Source: Notamacropus eugenii
Lineage: Eukaryota > Chordata > Mammalia > Diprotodontia > Macropodidae
Reading direction: 5' to 3'
DNA length: 64,000 nucleotides
NCBI RefSeq assembly: GCF_028372415.1
Contig: NC_092879.1
Span: forward strand, 66,057,781-66,121,780
Below the pieces are notes generated by a model. That model did no database searches and was not told the DNA's origin. It saw only the letters and a list, made by a program, of their open reading frames with translations. Position numbers and translations under genes: made by a program. Below, piece after piece: positions 34,917 through 47,222 of the stretch. Numbering within the stretch: position 1 is the first letter of the stretch; the number at the start of each line of letters is the position of its first letter.

Positions 34917-35132
34917 GTTGAGGTTCTTAATCTGATGTACATGGATAGATATCATGGGAGAAGGGGAGGGGAACTGGGAGGGGAAAAAATTGTCTTTTTC
35001 AGTATTATTGGTTTTCCTTGTAATTCTCTATATTTCTTTGCATGCATTAAAACAATAGATTCTGAGAAGGGGTCGCTAGGCCTCACCAGCCTGCCCAAAG
35101 GATTCAGGACACGAAAAGGTTAAGGAATCGTC
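34917..35132 (+). mobile_element. Ancient hAT-like element, copy 2
   Basis: Left end gaggttcttaatctg; middle ttccttgtaattctctatatt; right part gcctcaccagcctgcccaaag followed by aaaaggttaaggaatc, which is the inverse of the left end. Most complete of the three copies. Confidence 0.65.
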
Positions 35133-35749
35133 TCTGGAAATCATGTTAAGAGCCTGTTCTGGGGGAAGAACTTAAAAGGGCTCTGCTTTTCACCTTTTCC
35201 TTTCAGTATGCAGCAAGGGGAAGGGGAAGGCCTTCTCTCTCCTTCCCAGCCTTGGCAATGGCATCTTTCAGTAGAGAGACTCAACAAGAAGAAACTGTGT
35301 CCATCCAGGCCGGTGAGTCCAGCTACAGAGTTGAGCTGTAGAGAGCAGCCCCAAAGAGCTCAGCAAGAGCAGTGTGAGAAGAAACATTGTGAGAAGAAAT
35401 TGTGATTGTGAGAAGAAACATCAGGATCCCACTTTGCTGGACGTTGCCTTGGTCGCTTAGATTTCCTTAGATTTCCTATGTCATTGCCTTGCTAGCAGGT
35501 ACTCGTGTGTATGCTGATGCTGTTTTGAGTTGTGGGAGAGTGTGCCCCAGGTTCATGGCAGAAACATCCGTTCATTATTACTTGCATTAGATTAGCTAGT
35601 TGTGTCAGCTGGTTGATTATTCAAGAGGTAGCCTGGTGAACTCCAGCCCTAGTGGAATGGATCCCCAAAGTACCTTGGATTTGGGATTGTCATCCTCTAA
35701 ACTGTGGAACTGAATTGGGAGGGGGATAGTCCAGAGGGGGACTACATTA
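35133..35749. other. Unassigned segment with a short local repeat
   Basis: Three imperfect copies of gtgagaagaaa lie at 35372-35422. The remainder is unclassified. Confidence 0.4.
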
Positions 35750-35980
35750 AAAGTATATAGCACTTTGAGGTTTGTAAAGTATTCATTATCTCATTTGTAA
35801 AACATTCTCACATTATCTCATTTGATCCTCAGAACAGCCCTGTTGGGTAGGTAATATTTTTCCTCATTGTACAGAAAAGGAGAGAAGTGACTTGTCCAGG
35901 GTCACACAGCTAGCAAGTATCTGATCAATTGACTCTAAGTCCCAGCACTCTCTCTATTATGCCATGTCCCTTACTGCCCC
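35750..35980 (-). mobile_element. MIR-type SINE, reverse
   Basis: agcactttgaggtttgtaaa, catttgatcctcagaacagc, gtgacttgtccagggtcaca. Confidence 0.75.
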
Positions 35981-36589
35981 TCCCCCCAATAATGAATTCT
36001 AAATGTAAAGTTTCCATAAAAGATTAACTTTGAAACTGCTTTGATACTTGGCACCCATGCTTCTTAGAAGCCAACAAAAGCACTCCCTCATAACATTCTT
36101 ATAGAAACGGTGGCTATAATACCCTTACACTTTAATTATAGTTACTGAAACTATCTTGATATTGAACTATATCTAGATATTAAAACTATATAATTAAGAC
36201 ACTAAATTTGAAAGGATCCTGGAGTCATATGTATTTGGGTACTGGGACCTGATGAAAGATTTCATCCCAAAATATAAAATGTGTTTCTACAGTTTGGGGA
36301 GGTAGGTACAGGGGGAGCAGAATGAAAAACCTGACAAATGCCATTTCTTCTATATAAGCCAGGTTTCTACCTCTGCTTAACACTGTCAGTAGCTTGTAGA
36401 TGGATACCATATTATTGGCTTAAAAATATTTTTCTCTACATTACTTCTCATGTTCAGAATTCTTCCTAAAGAGCATGTTAGACTAAAAAAAATGTTTAAT
36501 TTTGATTCAATGGAGCGAGAGTTTCCTAAGTGCTTGTGAGGAGTCATGCATTCATTGTGCTATGCCCTAGGGAGGAGGGAAAGAGATAG

Positions 36590-36750
36590 GAAAGGAAGGA
36601 AGGAAGGAAGGAAGGAAGGAAGGAAGGAAGGAAGGAAGGAAGGAAGGAAGGAAGGAAGGAAGGAAGGAAGGAGGGAGAGAGGGAAGGAAGGAGGGAGAGA
36701 GGGAAGGAAGGAGGGAGAGAGGGAAGGAAGGAGGGAGGGAGGGAAGGAAG
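36590..36750. repeat. (GGAA)n microsatellite grading into a 20-base repeat
   Basis: About 80 bases of pure GGAA followed by three copies of a 20-base unit, aaggaaggagggagagaggg, and a decayed end. Both strands are artificially open across it. Confidence 0.95.
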
Positions 36751-36959
36751 GAGTCCCTGCCTTCCAGGACCTTATATTCTACACCAGTATTCACAAATAA
36801 GTAAATTTGAAAATATTTTTTTGGCCCCTTACTTGGTCCAGAACTGTGATTTTATTGTGTAGGAAATTCCCTTGTTGGAACATTCCCTTCAAGATACAGC
36901 TCTGTACCTCTCAGTAACTATGAGTTTTGGAGAGTTGCCTGAGGCCTTAGGAAGAGCTT

Positions 36960-37430
36960 ACCCAGACTCACACAACAGGTATGCATCCCAGGCAGGACCT
37001 GATGCTAAGGCTTCCTAACTCACAGGGCCATGTTGCCTCTCAGATAAAACCTACTTACAAAATAACTCATACACTTCACTTAAATTACTTTTTTTTCCCA
37101 AAGGTCTCTAAGTATTTCATACTTTTGATAGAATGATATGGAAAAGAAGCCCATAGAAATCAAATCACAGCTATGACCTTGTTAAAAAAATTTCTTTGAG
37201 AACCATCAAACAAGAGTGCTTTATTGTTTCCCAAATGCTTTAGATATATCATCTCATTTGATCCTCACAACAACCCTGTTAGGGAAGGGTGCTCTTATTT
37301 CACCCATTTTACAAATGAAGAAACTGATGCAGCCATTGAGTGACTTGTCCAGGTTTACACAGCTAATAAGTGTCAGATCTTCCTGACATGAGGTCCAACC
37401 CTCTAGCCACTATTTCAAGCTGTCTCTACA
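36960..37430 (-). repeat. Two reverse MIR-type SINEs
   Basis: A degraded copy at 36935-37045 (acccagactcacacaacagg) and a clearer one at 37205-37430 (catttgatcctcacaacaac, cattttacaaatgaagaaac, gacttgtccaggtttacaca). Confidence 0.65.
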
Positions 37431-38689
37431 GCACACTTCTATCTAACCATATCTGATAATTGGCTCCAAACACAGGAACTTTTCGAAAAATCAATAGAAA
37501 GCAACTTTTCAATAAATTAATACATTTAAATATTTTACACACTTGAGGCAATCTTCTCCTGTAATTATCTATGCAACAATCCGCACAATCACTTTTGTGT
37601 TGCTCATCATTTTTTAATGTATTCACGGGTCCCTTGGAGATTGCTACCCACCTACTCGAGAATTTATACTGACAAAAAGGAAATAACGACAATTTTATTT
37701 TCTTTTGCTACCAGTAATGTTCCATGGGGAAAGCAGGCTGCTAAACATTTTCTGTGGGCTGGTAAATATTTAATACTTGTTTATAAGACTGCTTTAAATT
37801 TATATATGTCATACTTTACATGACTAGAGCAGTTCAAAGGAAAATATCATTTTTCATTTGCAGGAATCACTGTGTTTACCCTATTTTTTTTTTGCCAAAT
37901 GGACAAGTCAATTTCATCTATGACTACACTGGAAAACAACAGAAAAAGAATCAGGAAGTGTCTTTTCTGGGTTTGTCACCCCTTCTCACTTCCTTCCCCT
38001 CATCCTAACCCCCCTGCAAAGAAATCCTCCTTCTTTTAGAGAGGAGAATTTTTTTTTCCATAAAAGACTGAATAGAAATCTAATCTGTATAAAAGTTGTC
38101 CTCTTTGGTTCCCTGTGGCTACTAGCATGCCTCCCTTCTTCCATAAAATGTCTTTTGCTGCACAGCGCCCCCCCCCCCCCCAAGATTGCAGCTGCTAGGT
38201 GGCCTCTGAGTATTGTTTGGTAACTCCTGTTAACACCCTTTAAACAGCCACACAGAATTGAACTAAAGATAGAGAGATTACGACATTAGCATGTCCCCTG
38301 TTAGCAATAACACAAGGTCTGGCTTCCAGAGAGGCATATCCTAGACCCAGTCCACAGCTTTGCTCTCTAGAAAAAAAATGTGTGATGACAGGGTATGTAT
38401 TTTATATTAAGGAAACAGATGATCTATTTAGAAATGCACTTGCTTCCCAGTAGTTATTCTGGGCAAGGTAAGGAAGGCAGGCTTTGGTGTGGCAATTAAG
38501 AAGCTCCTGCATCTCTTCGCATGTCTCTCTTTTCCTCCCTAGCAGCTCTGCTTGAGCCAAATGCTGCCTTCCCTGCTTAATCTCCTCAGCACAACTGCTA
38601 GAAACACAGGCATTGCAAAGTAAGCATTCTGGATACATATGAGTAATAAAGGCCAGTTTGTTTTCAGATCCTGCAGTGGTAAATGAGAG
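37431..38689. other. Unassigned SINE-free segment
   Basis: Contains a C-run at 38168-38181; no gene recognised. Confidence 0.4.
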
Positions 38690-38850
38690 GCAGCTCAGGA
38701 GAGAGTGGAGCCTTAGATTTAGAAAGATCTGTGTTCAAGACTTGCCCTTGATGTGCTATATCCACCACACAGTGAGACCCAGTTGCAAGTCACTTGGCCC
38801 CTCAAAGCCCCCGACTGGAAATTCTAGATGAGTTGTTGATCTATATGGAA
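38690..38850 (+). mobile_element. SINE, diverged
   Basis: aagatctgtgttcaagactt and ttgcaagtcacttggcccct; weak head. Confidence 0.5.
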
Positions 38851-39689
38851 GCTTGAGGTTTCCCCCACCCTGCTGAGATCACAGATCTGGACCAAAATAA
38901 TGACAACAAGATGAACAACAGTCATGATAAACCCAACCACATAACTATAAATACCTTATATACATGAATATGTGAGAACAGCTTTATTTGTAAATTGCTT
39001 GTTTGATGACAGGCATATTCCAAGTATTTTCTGATCCAGAATTCACCAGAATGAATGGTGCATCCCTGAAGACCTTATTCCCTGTTCCCAAGTTCTGGAT
39101 TCTTAATGGAGTGAGGCTATATGCTCATGTACTTGGAGATTCGTGCATATGCTTAAAATATGACTTTCACAAAATGTATAGAGGGAAAAAGTCAGTGTGG
39201 GCCACCTAGAAAACAACTCTCAATGTTTCTGGCATGAAGAAAGCCCAAGAAGCAGAGGGGCTGGAGAAGGGTGAGTAAGAAGGCATTGTTGTGGGGAGGA
39301 TGTAGTTGAAATGCACAGAAAGGAACCTTGGAAACTTTACAGCCCTAAAAGCTTTCATTGCAAATTCATTACCATAAGAGCCAAGTTTTTGCAATTTGCT
39401 AAGTTAATGGCATGCAAATAGTCACCCCTATCTCAACCCTCCCAGAATGCACCTTGTTGTTTTGCAGGCTTGGGTTTCTTGGGACCTTGTAGAAGGGGAG
39501 GGAGAAGGTGGCAGTTGTTTGATTCGAGGCTGCTCTGCTCCAGGATTAGACTGCATGGAGACAACTTGAGTCCCCCCCACCAAAACTCCCTGCCTAAGTT
39601 ATCAGAAGGCAATTGTGTCTTTAGGAACAAGGGAATGTGGAGAGGAGCACTAGTGCCCTGGGCTACCTCTCCAATTAGCCCAATGTTGG
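38851..39689. other. Unassigned segment
   Basis: No recognised repeat. Frames here run into the hAT-like element at 39690 and carry no domain. Confidence 0.4.
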
Positions 39690-39870
39690 GCCCTTTCTTG
39701 TGTCCCAGACCTCTTGGGCACTCTGGGGAAGCTCATGGAGCTTTTCTCAGAATCATGTATTTAAATGCAGAAAAGCAAATGCATAGGATTACAAAAGAAG
39801 CCAGTTATGTTGTATTACAGCTGTCAAAATATTTTGTCAAAAAATTCATCTACCCCAGGCTAAGAATCCA
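39690..39870 (-). mobile_element. Ancient hAT-like element, copy 3 (inverted)
   Basis: Reverse-oriented copy: cctttcttgtgtcccagacc, then atgcataggattacaaaaga, then ctaccccaggctaagaatcc. Part of an open frame at 39470-39967 is made from this element. Confidence 0.6.
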
Positions 39871-40184
39871 TGACCTTCAGTGTTTTACCCACCAAACCCT
39901 GACACTCCCTCCTCCTCTTTTTTCAATTTTCAAAATTGCACCACCAACAACAAAAAATCTCCCCTAAAGAAAACAATGGAGAGGAGAAGGAATAAAAGTA
40001 TCATCCAGGAAGCCCAAGCAAAGTTGCTAAGGAAAAGGAGAAATATGCAAATAAGGATGGGGAACTGGAACCCTCTTGCTCCTTAGCAGACCAAGTCCTG
40101 GGCTTGCAGGCAGTAAAGCCTGTGTCCACATTTCCTCTCTGGAGTTTAACAGCTGTTTGGCCCTTAAGTCTCCTTTTCTCTGGC

Positions 40185-40335
40185 CAGGGATAATAATCTC
40201 TGCTGTGTGACTCCAGGTAGACCACTTCAACTCACTCAGTCTCAATTTTCTCACCTACAAAGTGGGGATATGAATCCCTACAGTTCTTACCTACCTAGTA
40301 GGCTTCCAATGAGGAAATTTTGCAAATTTAAAAAT
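40185..40335 (+). mobile_element. SINE, diverged
   Basis: ctgtgtgactccaggtagac, ctcaattttctcacctacaa, gtggggatatgaatccctac. Confidence 0.55.
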
Positions 40336-40921
40336 GCTAAAATTACAGCCCAATTACAAAGGCTATTTGCTACAAGTTTTTCCATCCTTACTATCTTGGA
40401 ATAACTGGGTTTTCAGGTGAGAGGGATTCTCATATTTTTCTGGCCCTGTAGTCTTTCTGGATAGATCTGAGGAGCTGATGGAGGAGGTAGACTGAGTAGC
40501 TGAAGCTCAGGGTTTGAAGAAAGGGATGATAGCATTGTGGAGGGGGGAGGGGAAGAAGAGGAGAAGAGAGAGTGACAGTCAATGATGTCATCCACCCACC
40601 CCCTTTATTGAAAGGACCACTTCACCATAAGACCTCTTAGGCACATCCCAGGATCCATCATCCATGTGGTGTGATAGAGGAATGAATGATCATGGCCTGA
40701 TTCCCTACAGGACTTTTTTCTGATAATAACCAGCTTATCCAGGTAAAGTAATATGGACATCTGGTCCCCAACAAATTATCCACAGGGTCCTTCTGACTTT
40801 TCCCTGACCTTTGCCTTCTCACAGTCTTAGTCTTCTTGGCAGTTGGCTTATTTATCTATTTGTAATTACAAATGTCCTGGTCTATGATCTGGTGCAAACG
40901 TACCAAAAATGTGGTGGAGGT
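40336..40921. other. Unassigned segment
   Basis: No recognised gene or repeat. Confidence 0.4.
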
Positions 40922-41038
40922 GGGGCAGCTAGGTGGCACAGTAGATAGAATCAGAAGGATCTGAGTTCAAATCTGGATTCAGACACTAGCTGTGTGACCT
41001 TGGGCAAGTCATTTCACCCCAACTGCCTCAAAAAAAAA
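40922..41038 (+). mobile_element. Short tRNA-headed SINE with A-tail
   Basis: Head ggggcagctaggtggcacag, gagttcaaatctgg, gctgtgtgaccttgggcaag, ending in an A-run at 41030-41038 without a LINE-derived tail. The sequence is close to the other heads, so probably young. Confidence 0.85.
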
Positions 41039-41089
41039 TGCAAGAAGGTCAGAGGGCTGCCATTTTGCCTTTTCTTTCCTTGGGTGAAA

Positions 41090-41260
41090 ATAAAACATTA
41101 GAGTTGGTTCAGTCCCTGGAGGAACATCTTGTCCAACACTCTCATTTTACAGAGAAGGAACCTGAGCCCCAGAGAGGGCATGGTAGTTGACCAAGGCCCT
41201 GTAGTGTGTTAGTGGCAGAGCCAAATCTTTAACTCCATGCTCCCAATTCCTGGCCTGCTA
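41090..41260 (-). mobile_element. SINE with L3-like tail, reverse
   Basis: aacatcttgtccaacactct, cattttacagagaaggaacc, gttgaccaaggccctgtagt. Confidence 0.65.
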
Positions 41261-41552
41261 CTCCTTTCCCTAGGCCAAGAAAGAAAGGAGATCCTAGAGA
41301 GATTGCAGTGATTATTTAAAAAGACCAGTGACCAGGTCTGGGAAAGGCACTTCGGTAGCACCTCGGTAAAATTGTGAGGTATTATACATTTGAGCCTTTT
41401 TCTCACTTTCCTTGGATGACCAGCGCTCTGGTGTTTCCTGGGACTGTTCCCAAGAAAATCCAGACTATTGGGGAAATAAAGTAATGGATGAGTCGTTCAT
41501 TAGCACCATATCATGAATGAGTTCCATGTGCTAACTAACACTACACTGGTCA

Positions 41553-42660
41553 GTCAGTTAGCAACTACTATGTGCTGGGCACTGCTAAATGCTAGGGATG
41601 CCAAACAAAAGGCAGAACACAGTCTGGATGGTCAAGGAGCTCACAGTCTAAGGAGGAGACAGCATGCAAACAGCTATGTACAAACAGGCTATATACAGGG
41701 TAGATTAGAGAAGATCTCAGAGGAAGGTATTGGAGAGAATTTCTAGGGAAGGTGACACTTTAACTGGTATTTAAATGAAGCAGGAGAAGCTGGAAGGCAG
41801 AGGTGAGGAAGGAGACAGTTATAGGCATAGGAAAGAGCCAGTGAAAATGATCCCAATTGAGAGATGATTGTCTTGTGTAAGAACAAAGGGGCTGGTGACA
41901 TTGGATTAAAGGATGTGGATGTGACAGTTATTGATATATGGTGTAAAAAGAAGGATAGGTAAGAAAGGGCTAGGCTATGGAGGGATTTAAAAGCCAAACC
42001 CGATTCTTTGTATCAGCCTGGAAACAATAGGGAGCCACTGGAGTTGTTTGCAGGGAGGCATGCGATGACATGGCCAGACTCATGCATTAGGAAGGTTAAC
42101 TTGACTGTTGATTGGAGGATGGACTGGAATGGAGAGAGGTATGAGGTGAGGAGACCAACCAGTAGGCTATTGGGATAGTTGGAATAGTGTAGACATGAGG
42201 TGATAAGGATCTGGACTAGGATAGTGGTAGTGTTAGAGGAGAGAAGGGGGAGTGTACACACAATGTTATGAAGGCAAAATACACAACCTTTGGCAAAACA
42301 GATAGGATAGATGAGGGACGAGAGAGAATGAGGAGTCCAGGATAGATCCCAGGTTTTGAGTCTGGTTGACTGAGAGGATGGTGGTACCCTTGATGGTAAT
42401 GAGGAAGTTAGGAAGGGGGAGGGTTTTTTGGGAAAAGGTAATGAGTTCAACTTTGGGCATGTTAAGTTTATGATATCTGTGAGATATCCAGTTGAAGATG
42501 GGCATTTGGAGATTTGAGACTTGAGGTCAGGGTTGAATAAATAAATCCGAGAATTATCTTTAAAGAGGTGATCATTGAATCCACGGGAAGTGATGAGACC
42601 ATTAAATGAAACAGTATGGAAAGAGAAGATAATAGGGCCAAGACCAGACCAGACTGTACC
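41553..42660 (-). mobile_element. Antisense L2 LINE, C-terminal ORF2 and 3' end
   Basis: The minus strand reads recognisable L2 protein: QTQNLGSILDSSFSL-type block near 42340-42390 and LVQILITSCLHYSNYPNSLL near 42170-42235, then a C-terminal SFKYQLKCHL block at 41743-41775. The 3' end reads agactgtgagctccttgac in reverse at 41630-41660. Stops and frame shifts are present. It is the best preserved L2 in the window. Confidence 0.85.
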
Positions 42661-42705
42661 CCACCTCCCTATTATTCTGTTGATTTTTCAGACTTTATCA
42701 CTCAA

Positions 42706-42725
42706 CTCACTCACTCACTCACTCA

Positions 42726-42768
<43 letters not shown>
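42706..42768. repeat. (CTCA)n(CA)n compound microsatellite
   Basis: CTCA tetranucleotides pass directly into a CA run. Confidence 0.95.
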
Positions 42769-42849
42769 GTTTTTCTGGTTGCCCCTTTTTGGACAAAGCC
42801 CTTCTGCCACCCTCACCTGCTTTCTAGGAAGCAACTCTCATAAGAAGTG

Positions 42850-43145
42850 ATGATTTTGAGGTTTTCCTAGGCAATGGTACAAAGGGAAAGCCCTGAGTTT
42901 GAATCCTGGCTCTGTCTTTCAATAGCTGTGTGCCCTTGGGCATGTCTCTAGACTTTATTTTCCTCTTCTGAACAGTTTTGTAGAACTATCTTTTGAACCT
43001 CCTAACATCTCTGTGAGGTAGGTTATGGGAGTATTCTCCCCATTTCATACCTATGGCAACAGAGACTCAGAAGTGACTTGTCCAGGGTCGCTCTCTTGGC
43101 TTCAAGTCCAGCCGTAGATGGATTATACCATACTGCCTCTGAGGG
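42850..43145. repeat. Forward SINE followed by reverse SINE
   Basis: 42850-42970: gagtttgaatcctggctctg, agctgtgtgcccttgggcat. 42990-43145: ctccccatttcatacctatg, agtgacttgtccagggtcgc. Confidence 0.65.
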
Positions 43146-43374
43146 AATTGGATTCATAACAGCTTTCAAACCTCTAATTCTTCCTTTTGTCCCTCCCTGT
43201 GAATGTAGACTGGATACAAGGAAGCTGTATTACACATAGGAGAGTGTGGGACAGGTGGTCCTGTCTTCTACCTCCAGTGCACTTGGATAAGACTCCCTGC
43301 TGATCCCCCAGGAATCCCCACAGGTCACCTCCAGTGCTGGCCATGCACATCTACCTTTCAGTCCTCTGCAGAGG

Positions 43375-43570
43375 CCTTAGAAACAGTCCAAGTGACTAGA
43401 GCTCTGCCTCCAGTCAGAGAACTTCGATTCAAATCCCACCTCTGACATTCACTGCTTGTGTAACCTTACACAAGTCATTTAATCTTACTGCGCCTCAGTT
43501 TACTTACTTGTATAGTGAGGGAGTTGGACTAACTGGCTTCTGAGGTCCTTTCCAGTCCACTGCATCTGGT
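43375..43570 (+). mobile_element. SINE
   Basis: tcgattcaaatcccacctct, tgtgtaaccttacacaagtc, tctgaggtcctttccagtcc. Confidence 0.75.
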
Positions 43571-43849
43571 GGCCCTGACTCTGGAGTTGTCTAGCATCAG
43601 AAGATCACAAGGCTATTGGGACTCCAAAAGTGCATTTGGGATTCTAGAGACTGGAAGACTTAAGAGAAATACAGTCCTGACCTGGCTGGGCATTCATTTA
43701 GTCTCTACCAAACTTTGTGTTCTACTCCTAGTTTTTATTGGGCTCAGCAAAATGGAGGCAGTGAACTCCTATCCTCTGGTTAACACATAAATTATTTTTA
43801 TTATCTCAGCCTCAACTTGGTCAGTAACTTCATCCTTCCTTATCCCCTT

Positions 43850-43855
<6 letters not shown>

Positions 43856-43912
<57 letters not shown>
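43856..43912. repeat. (CT)n microsatellite
   Basis: 57 bases of uninterrupted CT. Confidence 0.95.
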
Positions 43913-43915
<3 letters not shown>

Positions 43916-44334
43916 GGTGCCCAGAAGCAATAGCAGTAAAGAAACATTTAAAATAGAGGTTTTATTTTATGCTGAAGATTTTTTTTAATGCCTATATAAC
44001 TGCAGTGGCAGCTTCAGGAACAGAATGAAAAAACATTGTGAAAGGTATCGAATACATCTTGAGGGGAGCTGACCAATCTTGAGGAGAAGACATCTTCCCA
44101 TAAACTCAATCATCTCAGCTGGCTTTGTCCTCAAATGGTCTGTCCTGTCCTTCTCTTTGTGCAGCCCCTCCTGCCCCTAGTCCCCCAGTGCCTTCCCACA
44201 TTTACTCTTTTGAAAAAAAATATTTTAAGGATTCCATTATTAATTATAATTCAGCAAAAAAAAAAGACTGAGTTCTTAGGTAATTTAGCTTAATAAACAA
44301 TTTGTCATTCATTTATATATAGAAATTGTTTTCT
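43913..44334. other. Unassigned AT-rich segment
   Basis: Follows the CT microsatellite; A-runs at 44213 and 44257. Nothing recognised. Confidence 0.4.
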
Positions 44335-44505
44335 TGCTTGCCTCGTGGATAAGGTCAGCAAGATCTGCGTTCAAATCCCAGTTTTGTGACTTTTTTCTGG
44401 AACGTAGTAGACACTTGATAAATGATTATTTTTGATTGATTCAATGCCCCTGGCCATGTTAATTAATCTCTTAGCCTAAATTTCCTCATTTGTACAACAG
44501 GGGTT
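44335..44505 (+). repeat. SINE fragments with an inserted L2 tail
   Basis: A SINE (cgttcaaatcccagttttgt) breaks into an L2 terminus (cgtagtagacacttgataaa, about 44393-44445) and resumes as cctaaatttcctcatttgt. Confidence 0.5.
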
Positions 44506-45101
44506 ATTTCAAGATGCAAACTTAAAGCCAGAAAGCATTTGGTGAAGTTTAGGGTCCCCTGTGCTTGCCAGTTGGTTGGTTGTTGTTATTTTACAGAACC
44601 TGTAGGGAGAGCTGGGAGTGAGGAAGTCTATGGAAGCAGCTCTGGAAAGCTTCAGATAGTCTTAGAGGGCATGGAAAGATCCAGTGATTGTGAGAGACAG
44701 GAAAAAGGGAGTGGGCTACTCCCCCCGATTCTCTTGGAGACACAGGACTTGGACCCAGCTCTTCCTGACCCAGAGGCAGACTCTGGCTACTAAGCCAAGC
44801 TCCTGGATCACGTCAGTTATTGCTATTATCATCATCAAAAACCATTACAGAATTTGGAATCTCAGAGGTTATTCCTATGGAAATGGGGGGAGAAAAAGAT
44901 GGTGGTAGTTGTTTTTAAAGAAAGAGTAATGCTTTATCTCCTCTGCATGCTTTATGGCTTTAATGAGGTTTTTTCCATTGTGTCAGTAGCATACACGTTT
45001 ATCTTTGAATTCAGAACACATTTAGGAGTCCTTATTTTTCAATCCAGTGAAAGCGCTAGAATGAGAATGTCTAAAATGTTTTTTATTTGCTTATTTATTT
45101 A

Positions 45102-45312
45102 GGTTCAGCCCCATGATTTCATCAATGTGGAGGACTTCCAGTGTGCAAAGTCCCTCCACTGGTATAGATCACCTACTCTTTTGCAATTTATAATAAGGGC
45201 ACTTGCCTATGGCCTGTCAGCTAGTATGTGTCAGAGGCAGTGACATATAGTCTTTGAATCCCAGTCTTCTGTACTCCAAGACCACCTCCTATCCAGCGCA
45301 TTCTTTGGCCTC
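45102..45312 (-). mobile_element. CORE-SINE (3' end gatgaaatcac type)
   Basis: ccatgatttcatcaatgtgg, aagtccctccactggtatag, cagctagtatgtgtcagagg and tcttctgtactccaagacc. Confidence 0.7.
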
Positions 45313-47058
45313 TCATGGTTTATTGTATTTGCACTTAACTAAATAATTGCTGACAGGTGCGGGCACCCCAATTGGCACAAGCACCAGTCTGAATCAATAT
45401 ATGCATAGCATGCTGTCCATACACACTGCTACCGTGAAATCTACAAACTCCAACTGTCGACTACATTCCTCTTCTCTCTTCTGATCCCCCCCTCAAAAAA
45501 AAAAAAAAGATTACAACAAGCATCCTTCCTCTTGCCGCCCTCAGTTTACTTTCTACTAAAAGGAACTGGCTTGGCTATTTCTGTTAGCCCAGATCCCTGC
45601 AGTGAGCCAGGTGTGGAGCAGTACCCAGGGATTCGACTACCAGCCCCTTCCCCAGGACCTCAAGCTGCCCTGATTTCCAAGGATAGAACAGCTCCGTGGC
45701 TGCAGTGAGAAGAAATGATTGGCAATGAGCTTGGAGAGTAATGAGAGGGGAGCAGCTCAGATCACCCCAATCGCGGCCCCTACCCTGCTCTACCTGCTGC
45801 CTCCAGGATTTTCCCAACCCTTTCTCTTCCATGGAAAGAGCTTAACAATCTCCTTAGCACCCAACAGTGATCAGTATCAAATTGTGTGGGTGCTGAGCTG
45901 GGTGGAAGGCAGGCTTTTAGGTCTAGGCAGGAAAGAAAGTGGCGGGGGGGGATGTAAGAGGAGGAAAAGGAAGGAGGAGGGGAAAGGAAGAGGAAGAGAT
46001 AAAAAAGAAAGCACCCATAGTTGTCTCTACTGCTACAGGTTATCCACCCCACTCCCAATGTCTAAACTATGAAAATTAGCTCCTAGGTTAACGCTGTGGA
46101 AAAGACTAGAATGCCTGAAAATTCGGGAAAGCGCAGAAGATTGTAAAGAGAGAAGGAAGGAGGCACTGGGACCTATCTCTCCCTAGGGCTAGGCTTCCAG
46201 TGCCTTCCTCTTCCCACACAGAACAGCCAGGTTTGAGCTGGGGGGGGGGGGGGGCAGCCCCCAGCCATGCATGAGCCCCACTCCTGCCCTAGCTAGGGAT
46301 TAGCTTCTTCCCGCAGTGTACGCCGGCTCTAGATGCCAGGGAGCTAGTGGAGCAAACCTGGTACATCGGGGATGAGGTGAGGGGAAAGGAAAGCAAGCTA
46401 GCAAGCTTGAGCCGAGCGGAGCCTCCCCTCGCCTCCTCTCCCCGTGGCTTGCTCATTTCCCCGGACTTCTGAAGCTGAGCCCACCTCAGGCCCTTGTTGC
46501 CTTCTCCATCCTCATCCCCAACACAAAGTTCAAGCCTTGTGCCCAGAAGCCAGACCTGGAGCTCCCTGCACGAGTCTGGCCCTTTGGTTAGGATTCAGAA
46601 ACAGAGGGAACTGAATTCCCAGTGACCCCAGCCCAAGAGAATCCCCTCCTTCCCTCTGCCTCTCTTCCCGCCCCCATGCATTACCCTTTCTTTTCCGTTC
46701 TGGCCTCCTCCCCCTTGTCTAGCCTAGCAAGTGGTTCTACCTAATTGTAAACACAACACAGTAGGTTTTGTTTGCTCCCTACTGTGGCACCGACTTTTTT
46801 CTGACACCTACTTATTCTACTCTTTTCCCACAAAGAGAATCAGGTTAAGCGTCATTTTCTGGCGGATCTTAAACTTTAGGGAAATCACTCCCCCCCCATC
46901 TCCATCCACCCACAGCTCGACCCCTTCCAAAACTGAGCTGCGGCTTTCAGAGGTTGCTTTCAGTCTGCAGGGGGGGAAAACCCTCCAGCCACCACCCTGG
47001 AAGGCATCCTTTTAGCTCAGAAACCCAGCTCTGGGTATATAACACAAAAGCCCTTGGA
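45313..47058. other. SINE-free 5' flank of SLITRK2
   Basis: No repeat is recognised over 1.7 kb except a G-run at 46240-46254 and short A- and C-runs. GC content rises toward the island. Likely proximal regulatory sequence; individual sites are not identifiable with confidence. Confidence 0.4.
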
Positions 47059-47222
47059 ACTCTCTCTCTCTCTCCCTCCCTTTTTTCCTCTCCCTCCCTC
47101 CCTCTCTCTCTCTCTCTTTCTCCCCCTCTCTCCCTCTCCTCTCATACACAGAGACATACATATATACTCAAACATACACATAGACACAGGCATACATACA
47201 CATACACACACATATGCACATC
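47059..47222. repeat. CT-rich then CA/TA-rich low-complexity tract
   Basis: ctctctccctccc-type pyrimidine tract followed by cacataca-type units, upstream of the SLITRK2 island. Open frames here are composition artefacts. Confidence 0.85.

Noticed and set aside
35372-35422. Three close gtgagaagaaa repeats as a CRISPR-like or regulatory array
   Set aside because: Copies are too short and irregularly spaced; a chance local duplication is more likely.
36546-36800. Open frames rich in KEGR or PSFL repeats
   Set aside because: Translation of a GGAA microsatellite.
39470-39967. 165-codon plus-strand frame
   Set aside because: Its second half is a hAT-like element copy and the first half has no motif.
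42013-42450. 145-codon minus-strand frame with protein similarity
   Set aside because: Similarity is to L2 ORF2; it is a LINE relic with frame shifts, not a host gene.
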